A stretch of 64,000 bases of DNA from Streptomyces venezuelae. GTDB taxonomy: Bacteria; Actinomycetota; Actinomycetes; Streptomycetales; Streptomycetaceae. Shown here in pieces: positions 26,913-35,721 of the stretch (positions within the stretch are counted from its first letter, which is position 1; each line of letters starts with the position of its first letter). The notes below the pieces were generated by a model. The model was not told the origin of the DNA, searched no databases, and worked only from the letters and a program-made list of their open reading frames with translations. Made by a program: the position numbers and the translations under genes. The stretch covers positions 2,638,001 through 2,702,000 of the forward strand of contig NZ_CP029190.1 in the NCBI RefSeq assembly GCF_008642295.1. The letters run 5' to 3'.

Positions 26913-28352
26913 TTACGGGCGCAGCTGCGCCTCGCGCTCCAGCTCGTCGCTCCGGTCGAGCTGCGCGTCCGCCTTGGCCAGCGGCTGCGCCTTGCGGGCG
27001 TCGGCCTGGACCGCGGCGGGGGCGACCCCGGCCCACTCCAGGATCTTCGCGGTGGCGAGGGCCTTCTCACCCTCCATGAGCTTGGAGACGTTGGCCCCGT
27101 GGTTGGCACCGGGGGCGGTCATCACATAGCTGTCCTTCGCGCCGTAGCCGAGCCGGAACGGTTCGGCACCCCACGGGTCGTTCTGCCCGTAGACGAAGAG
27201 CATCCGGTGGGCGTTGTTCTGCACCCAGGTGTCCACATCGCGCATCGCGCCCGGCTGGAAGGTCATCGGGATGTCGCGGGGCACGAAGTTCCGCGGCGGC
27301 TGGTAGCCGTAACGGCTCAGGTTGCCCAGGTGGGGCTGCTTGATGTCGGGCGAGCCGAGCTGGGTGCCGGCCTGGAAGTAGTACGGGGTGTAGGTGTTCA
27401 GGCCCTGGTCGGAGTAGGCGGAGAAGCCGGAGATGGCATCGATGCTGTCCCAGATCTCCTGATCGGTGGCGGTGGCCGCGACCGGGATGGAGCCGCAGTC
27501 GGAGACCAGGCTGTACTGCCAGAAGGCCCACACGTAGTCGAGGACCACGGCCTCGTAGGCCTTGTCGAGGTTCCCGACGGTGGTGAAGGTCCAGCCGTTC
27601 TCGGCCGCGGCGGCGGCGTACTTGGCCTCCAGCGGCTCACGGCGCACCAGGGCCTCGCGCTGGACGTTGTTCAGCTTGTCGCGGCACTCCTTGGTGCCGA
27701 CCTTCCGGAAGAACCGGTCGTACGCCGAGTCCTCGTTGTTGACCACGTCGTTGGGTGCGACGTACGCGACGACCCCGTCCATGTCGCGCGGGTAGAAGCG
27801 CTCGTAGTACGTGGCGGTCATACCGCCCTTGCTGCCGCCGGTGGAGAGCCACTTCTTCGAGTAGATCTTCTTCAGGGCGCCGAAGATGCGGTGCTGGTCG
27901 CTGGCGGCCTGCCAGATGTCCAGCTTGCCCCAGTCGGCCGGTTCGGCGGGCCGGGACGGCGTGAAGAAGCGGTACTCCATCGACACCTGGTTGCCGTCGA
28001 CGATGGTCGTCGGCTCACTGCGGCGGGGGCTGGTGCTGACGTTGTAGCCGGAGGTGAAGAAGACCGTCGGGCGGTTGGTGTCCTTGTGCAGCAGGGTGAT
28101 CCGCTGCTTGAAGGTGCCCTGCGAGGGCTTCCGGTGGTCGACCGGCTGCTCGTAGTTCAGTACGAAGAAGCGGTAGCCGGGGTACGGCTTCTCCTCGATC
28201 AGGCTCATCCCCGGTATCGCGAGGATCTGGTCCTTGATGTCCGGGCCGTCCGCGGGCCCGGCGGCGGTGGCCGCCGAGGCCGTGAAGCCGGCCGCGCCCG
28301 CGGTGCCGATCAGCATCACGAGCGACAACAGCCATCTGAGCGCCTTGCGCAT
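26913..28352 (-). CDS. secreted S37-family (PS-10) tripeptidyl aminopeptidase
   Basis: A 479-residue serine peptidase of the Streptomyces S37 family. A Sec signal peptide (LLSLVMLIGTAGAAGFTASAATA) ends near residue 30. The nucleophile elbow is GGSKGG near residues 192-197, with the following TATYYERFYPRD typical of the family; candidate acid and His residues are in VYGQNDPWG and APGANHGAN near 400-430. These enzymes release tripeptides from protein N-termini for nutrient uptake. It converges on the GH3 gene with a gap of only 10 bp. Confidence 0.88.
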   Translation of the reverse strand: MRKALRWLLSLVMLIGTAGAAGFTASAATAAGPADGPDIKDQILAIPGMSLIEEKPYPGYRFFVLNYEQPVDHRKPSQGTFKQRITLLHKDTNRPTVFFTSGYNVSTSPRRSEPTTIVDGNQVSMEYRFFTPSRPAEPADWGKLDIWQAASDQHRIFGALKKIYSKKWLSTGGSKGGMTATYYERFYPRDMDGVVAYVAPNDVVNNEDSAYDRFFRKVGTKECRDKLNNVQREALVRREPLEAKYAAAAAENGWTFTTVGNLDKAYEAVVLDYVWAFWQYSLVSDCGSIPVAATATDQEIWDSIDAISGFSAYSDQGLNTYTPYYFQAGTQLGSPDIKQPHLGNLSRYGYQPPRNFVPRDIPMTFQPGAMRDVDTWVQNNAHRMLFVYGQNDPWGAEPFRLGYGAKDSYVMTAPGANHGANVSKLMEGEKALATAKILEWAGVAPAAVQADARKAQPLAKADAQLDRSDELEREAQLRP

Positions 28353-28441
28353 TCACCCTCCCCTTGAGTTCACTGCGGTCGCCGTGAACCTACGGGGTCA
28401 ACGGGCCGGTGAACAGACCCGGTTGGCCCCTGGGGGCGGGT

Positions 28442-28843
28442 TCAGCAGAGAATCCAGCCAGAGGAGACCGAGCCGGACCCGACCTCGCCGCGAACGTACA
28501 CGCAGCGGCTCAGCGCATACACGGACACCGGGCCGGCGAACCGGGTGAACCGGCCGCCGTCCTTGACCGGGACCCCGCCGCGGGGCTGAACGGAGACCGA
28601 CATGTACTGGCGGACCCCGCTGCGGTGGGGGACGGTGACGGCGCACGCGTGGGTGCGGGTCTTGTAGACCCGCACCTCGCCGGTCGAGAACGGCAGCGTT
28701 TTGACGAGCCGTCCGGCGCAGCCGCCGGTGGCGGCCTGCGCGGGGGGCGCGGTGAACAGCCCGACGGCGGCCAGGCCCACGCCCGCCGCGCACACTCCCA
28801 GGGCCCTGGTCAGCCGGCCCGTCCTGCCCCACCCTTGGAACAC
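28442..28843 (-). CDS. secreted SapA-like (spore-associated protein-like) small protein
   Basis: A 133-residue secreted protein. A signal peptide ends at PPAQA-ATGG near residue 37, leaving about 96 residues with four cysteines (GGCAG, HACAV, SRCVY, final C), enough for two disulfides. The pattern CAVTV...MSVSV...FTRFAGPVSVYALSRCV resembles, as far as I recall, the S. coelicolor spore-associated protein SapA (TYAGPVYVYAKGQCV). I chose GTG 28843 because GGGGG lies just upstream and the signal peptide starts soon after; longer open frames add non-coding sequence. Function unknown; possibly cell-surface or spore coat. Confidence 0.68.
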   Translation of the reverse strand: MFQGWGRTGRLTRALGVCAAGVGLAAVGLFTAPPAQAATGGCAGRLVKTLPFSTGEVRVYKTRTHACAVTVPHRSGVRQYMSVSVQPRGGVPVKDGGRFTRFAGPVSVYALSRCVYVRGEVGSGSVSSGWILC

Positions 28844-28922
28844 GCTTACCCCCGTCGGTCGGTCGTACGTACAACCCAAGTGCGTACTCACGTACGACGC
28901 GCGGCCCGGCGGGATGGTTGCA

Positions 28923-31900
28923 TCAGGCCGCGGCGTGCTCGTCCTCACCGACGAAAGTGCGCCACAGACCGGCGTACTGCCCGCCGAGGGCCAGGAGTTC
29001 GGCGTGCGTGCCGTCCTCGACCACCCGGCCGCGGTCCATCACCACGACCCGGTCGGCGCGGGCGGCCGTGGTGAGCCGGTGGGCCACCACCAGGGTGGTC
29101 CGCTTGCCGGCCAGCCGGTCGGTGGCCTGGTTGACCAGGGCCTCGGTGGCCAGGTCCAGGGCCGCGGTGGCCTCGTCGAGCAGCAGCACGTCCGGGTCCA
29201 CGAGTTCGGCCCGGGCCAGGGCGATCAGCTGGCGCTGGCCGGCCGAAAGGTTCCTGCCCCGCTCGGTGACGGTGTGGAGGTAGCCGCCGTCCAGGGTGGC
29301 GATCATGTCGTGGGCCCCGACCGCACGGGCGGCGGCCTCCACCTCGGCATCGCTCGCATCGGGCCGGCCGTACGCGATGGCGTCCCGGACGGTCCCCGGG
29401 AAGAGGTACGACTCCTGGGGGACCACACCCAGCCGGTGCCGGTACGCCGTCAGATCGAGCTCGCGCAGGTCGGTGCCGTCGGCGGTGACCCGGCCCGAGG
29501 TCGGGTCGTAGAACCGGGCGACCAGCTTGACCAGCGTGGACTTGCCGGCTCCGGTCTCCCCGACGAAGGCGACGGTCTGCCCGGCGGGAATCCGCAGGTC
29601 GATGCCGCCCAGCGCCTCGCCCTTCTCCCCGCGCTCGTCGGCGGTCCCGTACCGGAACCGGACGTCCTCGAAGGCGATCTCCCCGCGGAGCTCGGTGAGC
29701 TCGCGGGGCGCAGCGGGCAGCGGGGTGCTGGTGGGCTCCTGCAGCAGGCCCTGGATACGGCCCAGCGAGACGCTGGCCTGCTGGTATCCGTCGAAGACCT
29801 GGGAGAGCTGCTGGACCGGGGCGAAGAACAGGTCGATGTAGAGGAGGTAGGCGACCAGCGCGCCGGTGGTCAGGGTGCCCGCCTCGACCCGGCCCGCGCC
29901 GACGATCAGCACGGCCGCGGCGGCCACCGAGGACAGCAGCTGGACGAAGGGGAAGTAGACCGATATCAGCCACTGGCCGCGGACCCGGGCCTGCCGGTAG
30001 GAGTCGCTGCGCTCGGCGAACCGGGCGGCGCCGGACCGCTCGCGCCCGAAGGCCTGGACGATCCGCAGCCCGGAGACGGACTCCTGGAGGTCGGCGTTGA
30101 CCACGCTGACCCGGTCGCGGGCCAGTTCGTAGGCCTTGACCGATTTCCGGCGGAACACGATCGTGCCGACGACGAGCAGGGGCAGGGTGGCGAAGACGAT
30201 CAGGGCGAGCTCGACGTCGAGGACGAGCAGGGCGACCAGGATGCCGAAGAAGGTGAAGACCGAGACCACGGCGGTGACCAGCCCGGTCTGGAGGAAGGTC
30301 GACAGGGCGTCCACATCGGTGGTCATCCGGGTCATGATCTTGCCGGTGAGTTCGCGCTCGTAGTAGTCGAGGCCGAGGCGCTGGAGCTGGGCGAAGATCT
30401 TGACGCGGAGGGCGTAGAGGACGCGCTCGCCGGTCCGGCCGGTCATCCGGGTCTCGGCGAACTGGGCCGCCCACTGGGAGAGGACCACGATCAGCGCGAG
30501 GGCGGACGCGGCCCAGACCGCGCCGAGGGCTGCCTTCTCCACACCGTCGTCGATGCCGTTCCGGATCAGGATGGGCAGCAGCAGGCCGGCGCCGGCATCG
30601 ACGGCGACCAGGCCGAGGCTGACGGCGAGCGGGGCCCAGAAGCCGCGCAGCAGCCGGCGCAGGCCGTAGCTCTGCTCCGGGGCGACCGCCCGCTGTTCGT
30701 CGACCTCGGGGGTGTCGTCGGCCGGCGGCAGCGCGGCGACCTGGGCGAGCAGCTCGGGGGTGGCCGGCATGCCGGAGACCGCCCCGGCCATGGTGTGACC
30801 AGGTCCGGGCGCGATGCCGGCGGAGGGGGCGCTGTCCTGGCCGTCCCCTCTGCTCACGGGGTCCGGCTCCTGGCGCCGCCACAGTTCGGGGGTGACCCCG
30901 TCCACCAGCCGGCGCTTGGCGCTGACCGGCTCGGAGTCGATCTCCGCCTCGATCTCCAGATCGCGTTCGAGGAGCTCGCGCTCCAGACCGGCGAGGACGG
31001 CCGCCTCGGTCTCGGGGGTGCGCGGGGAGCCGGCGGCGAGCGCATCGGGGTCGGTGAGCAGCCGGCGGAACAGCGCGGAGTCCCGTTCGAGCTCCTCGTA
31101 CGTACCGAGGGCGGCGAGCCGGCCCCGGTCCAGTACGGCGATCCGGTCGGCGAGGGCCAGGGTGGAGCGGCGGTGGGCGATGAGGAGGGTGGTGCGGCCC
31201 GCCATGACCGAGCGCAGGGCCTCGTGGATCTCGTGTTCGATACGGGCGTCGACGGCGGAGGTGGCGTCGTCCAGGAGCAGCAGCCGGGGGTCGGTCAGGA
31301 TGGCGCGGGCCAGTGCGATCCGCTGGCGCTGGCCGCCGGACAGGGTGAGTCCGTGCTCGCCGACGGTGGTGTCGTAGCCGGCCGGCAGGGCTTCGATGAA
31401 CCCCTCGGCCTGGGCGGCGCGGGCGGCGGCGCGGATCTGCTCCTCGGTGGCCTCCGGGTGCCCGTAGGCGATGTTGGCGCGGACGGAGTCGGAGAACAGG
31501 AAGGAGTCCTCGGGGACCAGCCCGATGGCGGCCCGCAGGGAGGCGTGGGTGAGCTCGCGGACGTCGTGGCCGCCGACCCGGACGGTGCCGTGGGTGGCGT
31601 CGTAGAACCGGGGCAGCAGCAGGGAGACGGTGGACTTGCCGCTGCCGGAGGCACCGACGACGGCGACGGTCTCGCCGGGTGCGATGCGCAGGGAGAAGCC
31701 GTCGAGCACGGGCCGGTCGGGGTCGTACCCGAAGGAGACCTCGTCGAATTCGACGGTGGCGGGAGCGTCGGCGGGGAGTTCGAGGGTGCCGTCCTGGAGG
31801 GTCGGCTCGGTGTCGATGAGCTCCAGGACGCGTTCGACGCCGGCCCGGGCCTGCTGGCCGACGGTGAGGACCATGGCGAGCATCCGGACCGGGCCGACGA

Positions 31901-32777
31901 GCTGGGCGAGGTAGGTGGAGAAGGCGACGAAGGTGCCGAGGGTGACCTGGCCGCGGGCGGCCATCCAGCCGCCGAGGGCCAGCATGGCGACCTGGGCGAG
32001 GGCGGGTACGGCCTGGAGGGCGGGGGTGTAGCGGGAGTTGAGCCGGATGGTCCGCAGCCGGCCGGCGAACAGCCGGCGGCCGGCCTCGCGGAGCTTGCCG
32101 GTCTCCTGCTCCTCCTGGCCGAAGCCCTTGACCACGCGGACGCCGGTGACGGCGCCGTCCACCACGGTGGCGACCTGGGCGGCCTGGCCCTGGGCGTACC
32201 AGGTGGCGGGGAAGAGCTTCTTGCGGCTGCGCTTGGCGATGAACCAGAGGGCGGGGGCCATCAGGAGGGCGATGAGGGTCAGCAGCGGCGAGAGCCACAG
32301 CATGATCCCGAGGGAGATCCCGAAGAGCAGGAAGTTGCCGATGGTCATCGGCAGCATGAAGAGCAGACCCTGGATCAGCTGGAGGTCACTGGTGGCCCGG
32401 CCGACGACCTGTCCGGTGGACAGCTCGTCCTGGCGCCGCCCGTCGAGCTTGGTGAGGGTGCCGTACATCTCGGTGCGGAGGTCGTGCTGCACGTCGAGGG
32501 CGAGCCGGCCGCCGTAGTAGCGGCGGATGTACGTCAGCACGTACACGGCTATCGCGGCGGCTATGAGCATGCCGGCCCAGGGGCCCATGGGCTTGGTGTG
32601 GTCCCCGATGACATCGTCGATGATCACCTTGGTGACCAGGGGCACCAGGGCCATGACGGCCATTCCGGCGAGCGAGGAGCCGAGCGCGAGCAGCACGTTC
32701 GCCTTGTACCGCCAGGCATAGGCGGCCAGCCGCCTCCCCCAGCCCTGCCCTGTCCCGGCTGTGTCTGCCGCCGTCAC
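28923..32777 (-). CDS. fused two-module ABC exporter (TMD-NBD-TMD-NBD)
   Basis: A 1284-residue protein with two complete ABC exporter halves in one chain. TMD1 is about residues 15-300, NBD1 about 335-570 (Walker A GASGSGKST, signature LSGGQ, Walker B LLLLDDATSA), an acidic/Pro-rich linker about 575-690, TMD2 about 695-985, NBD2 about 1010-1284 (GETGAGKST, LSAGQ, VLLLDEATAA). NBD1 has Asp where the catalytic Glu of Walker B should be and NBD2 has an altered signature, so one ATP site is probably degenerate, as in heterodimeric exporters such as TM287/288. GTG 32777 has GGAGG seven bases upstream. Likely a multidrug or lipid exporter. Confidence 0.9.
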   Translation of the reverse strand: MTAADTAGTGQGWGRRLAAYAWRYKANVLLALGSSLAGMAVMALVPLVTKVIIDDVIGDHTKPMGPWAGMLIAAAIAVYVLTYIRRYYGGRLALDVQHDLRTEMYGTLTKLDGRRQDELSTGQVVGRATSDLQLIQGLLFMLPMTIGNFLLFGISLGIMLWLSPLLTLIALLMAPALWFIAKRSRKKLFPATWYAQGQAAQVATVVDGAVTGVRVVKGFGQEEQETGKLREAGRRLFAGRLRTIRLNSRYTPALQAVPALAQVAMLALGGWMAARGQVTLGTFVAFSTYLAQLVGPVRMLAMVLTVGQQARAGVERVLELIDTEPTLQDGTLELPADAPATVEFDEVSFGYDPDRPVLDGFSLRIAPGETVAVVGASGSGKSTVSLLLPRFYDATHGTVRVGGHDVRELTHASLRAAIGLVPEDSFLFSDSVRANIAYGHPEATEEQIRAAARAAQAEGFIEALPAGYDTTVGEHGLTLSGGQRQRIALARAILTDPRLLLLDDATSAVDARIEHEIHEALRSVMAGRTTLLIAHRRSTLALADRIAVLDRGRLAALGTYEELERDSALFRRLLTDPDALAAGSPRTPETEAAVLAGLERELLERDLEIEAEIDSEPVSAKRRLVDGVTPELWRRQEPDPVSRGDGQDSAPSAGIAPGPGHTMAGAVSGMPATPELLAQVAALPPADDTPEVDEQRAVAPEQSYGLRRLLRGFWAPLAVSLGLVAVDAGAGLLLPILIRNGIDDGVEKAALGAVWAASALALIVVLSQWAAQFAETRMTGRTGERVLYALRVKIFAQLQRLGLDYYERELTGKIMTRMTTDVDALSTFLQTGLVTAVVSVFTFFGILVALLVLDVELALIVFATLPLLVVGTIVFRRKSVKAYELARDRVSVVNADLQESVSGLRIVQAFGRERSGAARFAERSDSYRQARVRGQWLISVYFPFVQLLSSVAAAAVLIVGAGRVEAGTLTTGALVAYLLYIDLFFAPVQQLSQVFDGYQQASVSLGRIQGLLQEPTSTPLPAAPRELTELRGEIAFEDVRFRYGTADERGEKGEALGGIDLRIPAGQTVAFVGETGAGKSTLVKLVARFYDPTSGRVTADGTDLRELDLTAYRHRLGVVPQESYLFPGTVRDAIAYGRPDASDAEVEAAARAVGAHDMIATLDGGYLHTVTERGRNLSAGQRQLIALARAELVDPDVLLLDEATAALDLATEALVNQATDRLAGKRTTLVVAHRLTTAARADRVVVMDRGRVVEDGTHAELLALGGQYAGLWRTFVGEDEHAAA

Positions 32778-33054
32778 GTGATGCCTCCCCGTCTCCCCGT
32801 CCGTCCGGTCCTGCCGGAATCGCCAACACGGGCGGGGCCGGTTTTCATCCCGCCGCAACAATCGAACGCGCTGACGGAGCGGGAGGCGAGCGGGGCTCGT
32901 GCGTTCGGGGGGTGCGGGGGGTCAGGCGGCGGCTCACGCGGCGCCGGGCGGCGCCACCGCGCCGACACTGCGGTGCTCGCCCGCGCGGCGGCGCCGTCCG
33001 GCGCCGGGGGCCGGCGGCACAGCTGCCGAGCGGGCCGAGTACAGGTGACCGCGC

Positions 33055-33258
33055 TCACCGCCGATAGTTCGCCTTGTCGAGGAGCACATCGAAATCGCCG
33101 CGCTCGCCCATGGCGGCGAGCTCCTCAAGCGCCCGCAACGCAGCCTCGGTCTCGGTCTCGGCCAGCGCGTCGTCGTCGGGTTCCACAGGGAGAGGATGTC
33201 GCCACCCGCAACCTGCCGTCACCCCTTCGGGGGCTTTCCGCCCATTCGGCCCAGCCAT
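33055..33258 (-). CDS. possible small acidic protein, unknown
   Basis: Up to 67 codons; GTG starts at about 33222 or 33186 would give 55 or 43 residues. The C-terminal half (DDDALAETETEAALRALEELAAMGERGDFDVLLDKANYRR) reads like a helical acidic protein with genome-typical codon use, but the N-terminal part is less convincing. It is divergent from the toxin-antitoxin pair and overlaps its upstream region. No family recognised. Confidence 0.38.
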   Translation of the reverse strand: MAGPNGRKAPEGVTAGCGWRHPLPVEPDDDALAETETEAALRALEELAAMGERGDFDVLLDKANYRR

Positions 33259-33286
33259 ACACTGGAGTAGCTATACGTTCCGCTGC

Positions 33287-33670
33287 ATGGACGAGCCATT
33301 CGACATCGAGATCGAGCCGGAGGTCCGGCTGTGGCTGATGAACCTTTCGGACGCGGACTACCTGGTGGCCGAGCATGTGGTCGGGCTACTGCTGGACAGT
33401 CCCACCACTCTGGGAGAGCCGTATGCGCGACATCTGGGGAACGGGGTCCGCGAACTGCGGTTCGATCTGGGGCACGACCGCGAGGCCGTACGCATCTCGT
33501 ACTGGCTTGCCCCGGGACGACGGATCGTCCTTCTGACGGTCTTCCGTAAAACGAAGCAGCGCGAGGAGGCCCAGGTGGCACGCGCGAAACTGGCCAAGGA
33601 ACACTGCAAGGCCGAGCACGGTCACGCAACTGACGTCTACATCCGTGACACGAAGGACGGAGCGCTGTAA
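33287..33670 (+). CDS. type II toxin, RelE/HigB-like (phage Gp49-like family)
   Basis: A 127-residue protein of the Gp49-like/HigB group, RelE-fold mRNA interferases that cleave translated mRNA. Family-type segments: GEPYARHLGNGVRELRFDLG (residues 45-64) and RISYWLAPGRRIVLLTVFRKTKQ (73-95), with basic residues in the final helix AKEHCKAEHG. ATG 33287 fits the length of the family. The stop overlaps the antitoxin ATG by one base (TAATG), so the two are translationally coupled, toxin first as in higBA. Confidence 0.82.
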   Translation: MDEPFDIEIEPEVRLWLMNLSDADYLVAEHVVGLLLDSPTTLGEPYARHLGNGVRELRFDLGHDREAVRISYWLAPGRRIVLLTVFRKTKQREEAQVARAKLAKEHCKAEHGHATDVYIRDTKDGAL

Positions 33671-34014
33671 TGGTCAGCCACGCTCAGTGGAAGCTCACCC
33701 GTGACAGGAAGATCGCCGAGGGGCTTACCGAAAGCCCCGAGGTGACCAGGCGCCGCGAGGAGATCCGGCTCGCGTTCGAACTTGGGCAGGCCGTTTACGA
33801 CCGGCGGGCCGAGCTCGGGATTTCGCAGACCGAGCTGGCCCGGCGGGCCGGGATGACCCAGCCGCAGGTTTCGAAGCTGGAGCTCGGCGGGACCGTGCCG
33901 ACCGTGCCGTTGCTCGCCCGGCTCGCCCGGGCCATGGAGTCCGAGCTGAACCTCACGCTGGTCGGCGAAACCTCACGGGTGGCGTTCACCGCCGTTGCGG
34001 ACGAGGCGGCCTGA
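33670..34014 (+). CDS. XRE-family antitoxin, HigA-like
   Basis: A 114-residue antitoxin with a central XRE HTH (AVYDRRAELGISQTELARRAGMTQPQVSKLELGGTVPTVPLLARLARAMESEL, about residues 40-93). It should neutralise the HigB-like protein encoded immediately upstream and repress their shared promoter. The short N-terminal helix (EVTRRREEIRLAFELGQ) is the likely toxin-binding part. It ends 6 bp from the convergent TPP enzyme gene. Confidence 0.83.
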   Translation: MVSHAQWKLTRDRKIAEGLTESPEVTRRREEIRLAFELGQAVYDRRAELGISQTELARRAGMTQPQVSKLELGGTVPTVPLLARLARAMESELNLTLVGETSRVAFTAVADEAA

Positions 34015-34020
34015 GCCTGC

Positions 34021-35715
34021 TCACAGGTGGGTCGGGGCGAACATGCGGAGGGTGGTCGGGAGGACCAGGACCGAGGGGCCCGGGGTGGCGAGGGAGCGTT
34101 TCAGGTCGTCCGCCAGGGATTCCGGGGTGGTGGTCGCCGCCGGGATACCGAAGGAGGCCGCCAGGGCGACGAAGTCCGGGCGGGTGAGCTCGGTCGCGGT
34201 GGGCCGGCCGTACGCGTCGGTCATGTACTCGCGCAGGATGCCGTAGCCGCCGTCGTCCACGATCAGCCAGGTCACGTCCAGCTCGTGCTGCTTCGCGGTG
34301 GCCAGTTCGGCGAGGGAGTACATCGCGCCGCCGTCCCCGGAGACCGCCAGTACCGGGGTCCCCGGTTCGGCCACGCAGGCGCCCAGCGCCGCCGGGAAGG
34401 CGTAGCCCAGCCCGCCCGCGCCCTGCGCCGAGTGCATGGTGTTGGGGTGCCGCGCGTCGAAGGCCGACCAGGCCCAGTACGACAGGATCGTCATGTCCCA
34501 GAAGGACGGGGAGCGGGGCGGCAGCGCCGACCGGATCGAGGTCAGGAGCTGCTGCTCCAGGCCCTGCTCCTGGCCGAGGCCCTGGGAGGCCAGCCGGGCC
34601 GCGATCTCGGCGAGGACCAGCCGGACCCGCTCCGGCGCGTACGGGTCCTCGCGCTCCCCGGCCGTCTCCAGCAGCGCCTGCAGGGCGAGCCGCGCATCGG
34701 CGTGGATGCCCAGCGCGGGATGGTTGGACTCCAGCTTGCCGAGGTCCGCCTCGATCTGGATCACCCGGCCGCCGGGGAAGAAGGTGTGGTAGTTCGAGGA
34801 CAGTTCGCCCAGGCCCGAGCCGACCACCAGCAGGACGTCCGCGTCCTCCAGGAAGTCCGTCATATGGCGGTCCTCCAGCCAGGACTGGAGAGACAGCGGG
34901 TGGGTCCACGGGAAGGCGCCCTTGCCGCCGAAGGTGGTCACCACCGGGGCGCTGAGACGCTCCGCGAGCTGTTTCAGCTTGCCCGCCGCGTCGGAGCGGA
35001 TGACCCCGCCGCCCGCGATGATCACCGGCCGGGCCGCCGTCTCCAGCCAGTGCGCGGCCAGCGCGGTCAGCTCGGGCCGCGGGGCGAGCTCGTGCGGGGT
35101 CGCGTCCCCGACCGTGACCTGTGGGAGCACCGTCTCCGCGCGGAGCACGTCCTCGGGGATCTCCACCCAGACCGGACCGTGCGGGGCGGTGAGCGCGGAC
35201 TCCCAGGCCTCGGCGATCACCGACGGGATCTGGGACTGGGTCCGGGCGATGTGGACCGATTTCACCACCTCGCGGAAGGAGGCCGACTGGTCCCGCAGCT
35301 CGTGCAGATGGCCGCGCCGGCCGCCGCCCAGGCCCGCCACCGGCACCTGGGAGGAGATGGCCAGTACGGGCGCGGAGGCGGCAGCCGCCTCCGCCAGGGC
35401 CGGCAGGGCGGTCAGTGCGCCCGGCCCGGTGGACAGCAGCAGCGGGGTCGCCTCGCCGGTCAGCCGCCCGTATGCATCGGCCGCGAAGGCGGCGTTGTTC
35501 TCCACCCGCAGGGTGATCAGGCGCAGGTCGGAGCGGCCGACGGCGTCGAAGAGGGCGAGCGCATGCTGCCCGGGGATGCCGAACGCGGTGGTCGTGCCCA
35601 GGCCGCGCAGCGTTTCCACGACCAGGTCTCCGCCGGTCCGGCCGGGCGGCGGCGCGAGCGCTGCCGCCCGCTGGGCCTCGGTGGGACGGAGTACCAGGTC
35701 GTGGTCGTGCGTCAC
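34021..35715 (-). CDS. thiamine diphosphate-dependent enzyme, acetolactate synthase-like
   Basis: A 564-residue ThDP enzyme with the N-terminal pyrimidine domain (TAFGIPGQHALALFDAV; the activating Glu is in RVENNAAFAADAYG near residue 75), a central domain, and the C-terminal ThDP domain with GDGGAMYSLAELATA...VDDGGYG near 455-485. The second Asp in VDD replaces the Asn usual in GDG-N motifs. It is not the biosynthetic acetolactate synthase, since no ilvN is nearby. It follows the agmatinase gene by 6 bp, so the two form an operon; the substrate may be a 2-oxo acid from guanidino or polyamine metabolism, which is inference only. Confidence 0.85.
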   Translation of the reverse strand: MTHDHDLVLRPTEAQRAAALAPPPGRTGGDLVVETLRGLGTTTAFGIPGQHALALFDAVGRSDLRLITLRVENNAAFAADAYGRLTGEATPLLLSTGPGALTALPALAEAAAASAPVLAISSQVPVAGLGGGRRGHLHELRDQSASFREVVKSVHIARTQSQIPSVIAEAWESALTAPHGPVWVEIPEDVLRAETVLPQVTVGDATPHELAPRPELTALAAHWLETAARPVIIAGGGVIRSDAAGKLKQLAERLSAPVVTTFGGKGAFPWTHPLSLQSWLEDRHMTDFLEDADVLLVVGSGLGELSSNYHTFFPGGRVIQIEADLGKLESNHPALGIHADARLALQALLETAGEREDPYAPERVRLVLAEIAARLASQGLGQEQGLEQQLLTSIRSALPPRSPSFWDMTILSYWAWSAFDARHPNTMHSAQGAGGLGYAFPAALGACVAEPGTPVLAVSGDGGAMYSLAELATAKQHELDVTWLIVDDGGYGILREYMTDAYGRPTATELTRPDFVALAASFGIPAATTTPESLADDLKRSLATPGPSVLVLPTTLRMFAPTHL

Positions 35716-35721
35716 GTGCGC

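Noticed and set aside
28442..28843. Subtilisin-inhibitor (SSI) protein
   Set aside because: Cys spacing and the AGPVSVY motif fit SapA better; SSI hallmark residues absent.
28701..33338. 1545-codon plus-strand open frame
   Set aside because: Antisense shadow of the ABC exporter; Gly/Asp/Val/Gln-rich with no motifs.
34021..35715. Biosynthetic acetolactate synthase (ilvB)
   Set aside because: No ilvN/ilvC next to it, pairing is with agmatinase, and the ThDP motif is altered.
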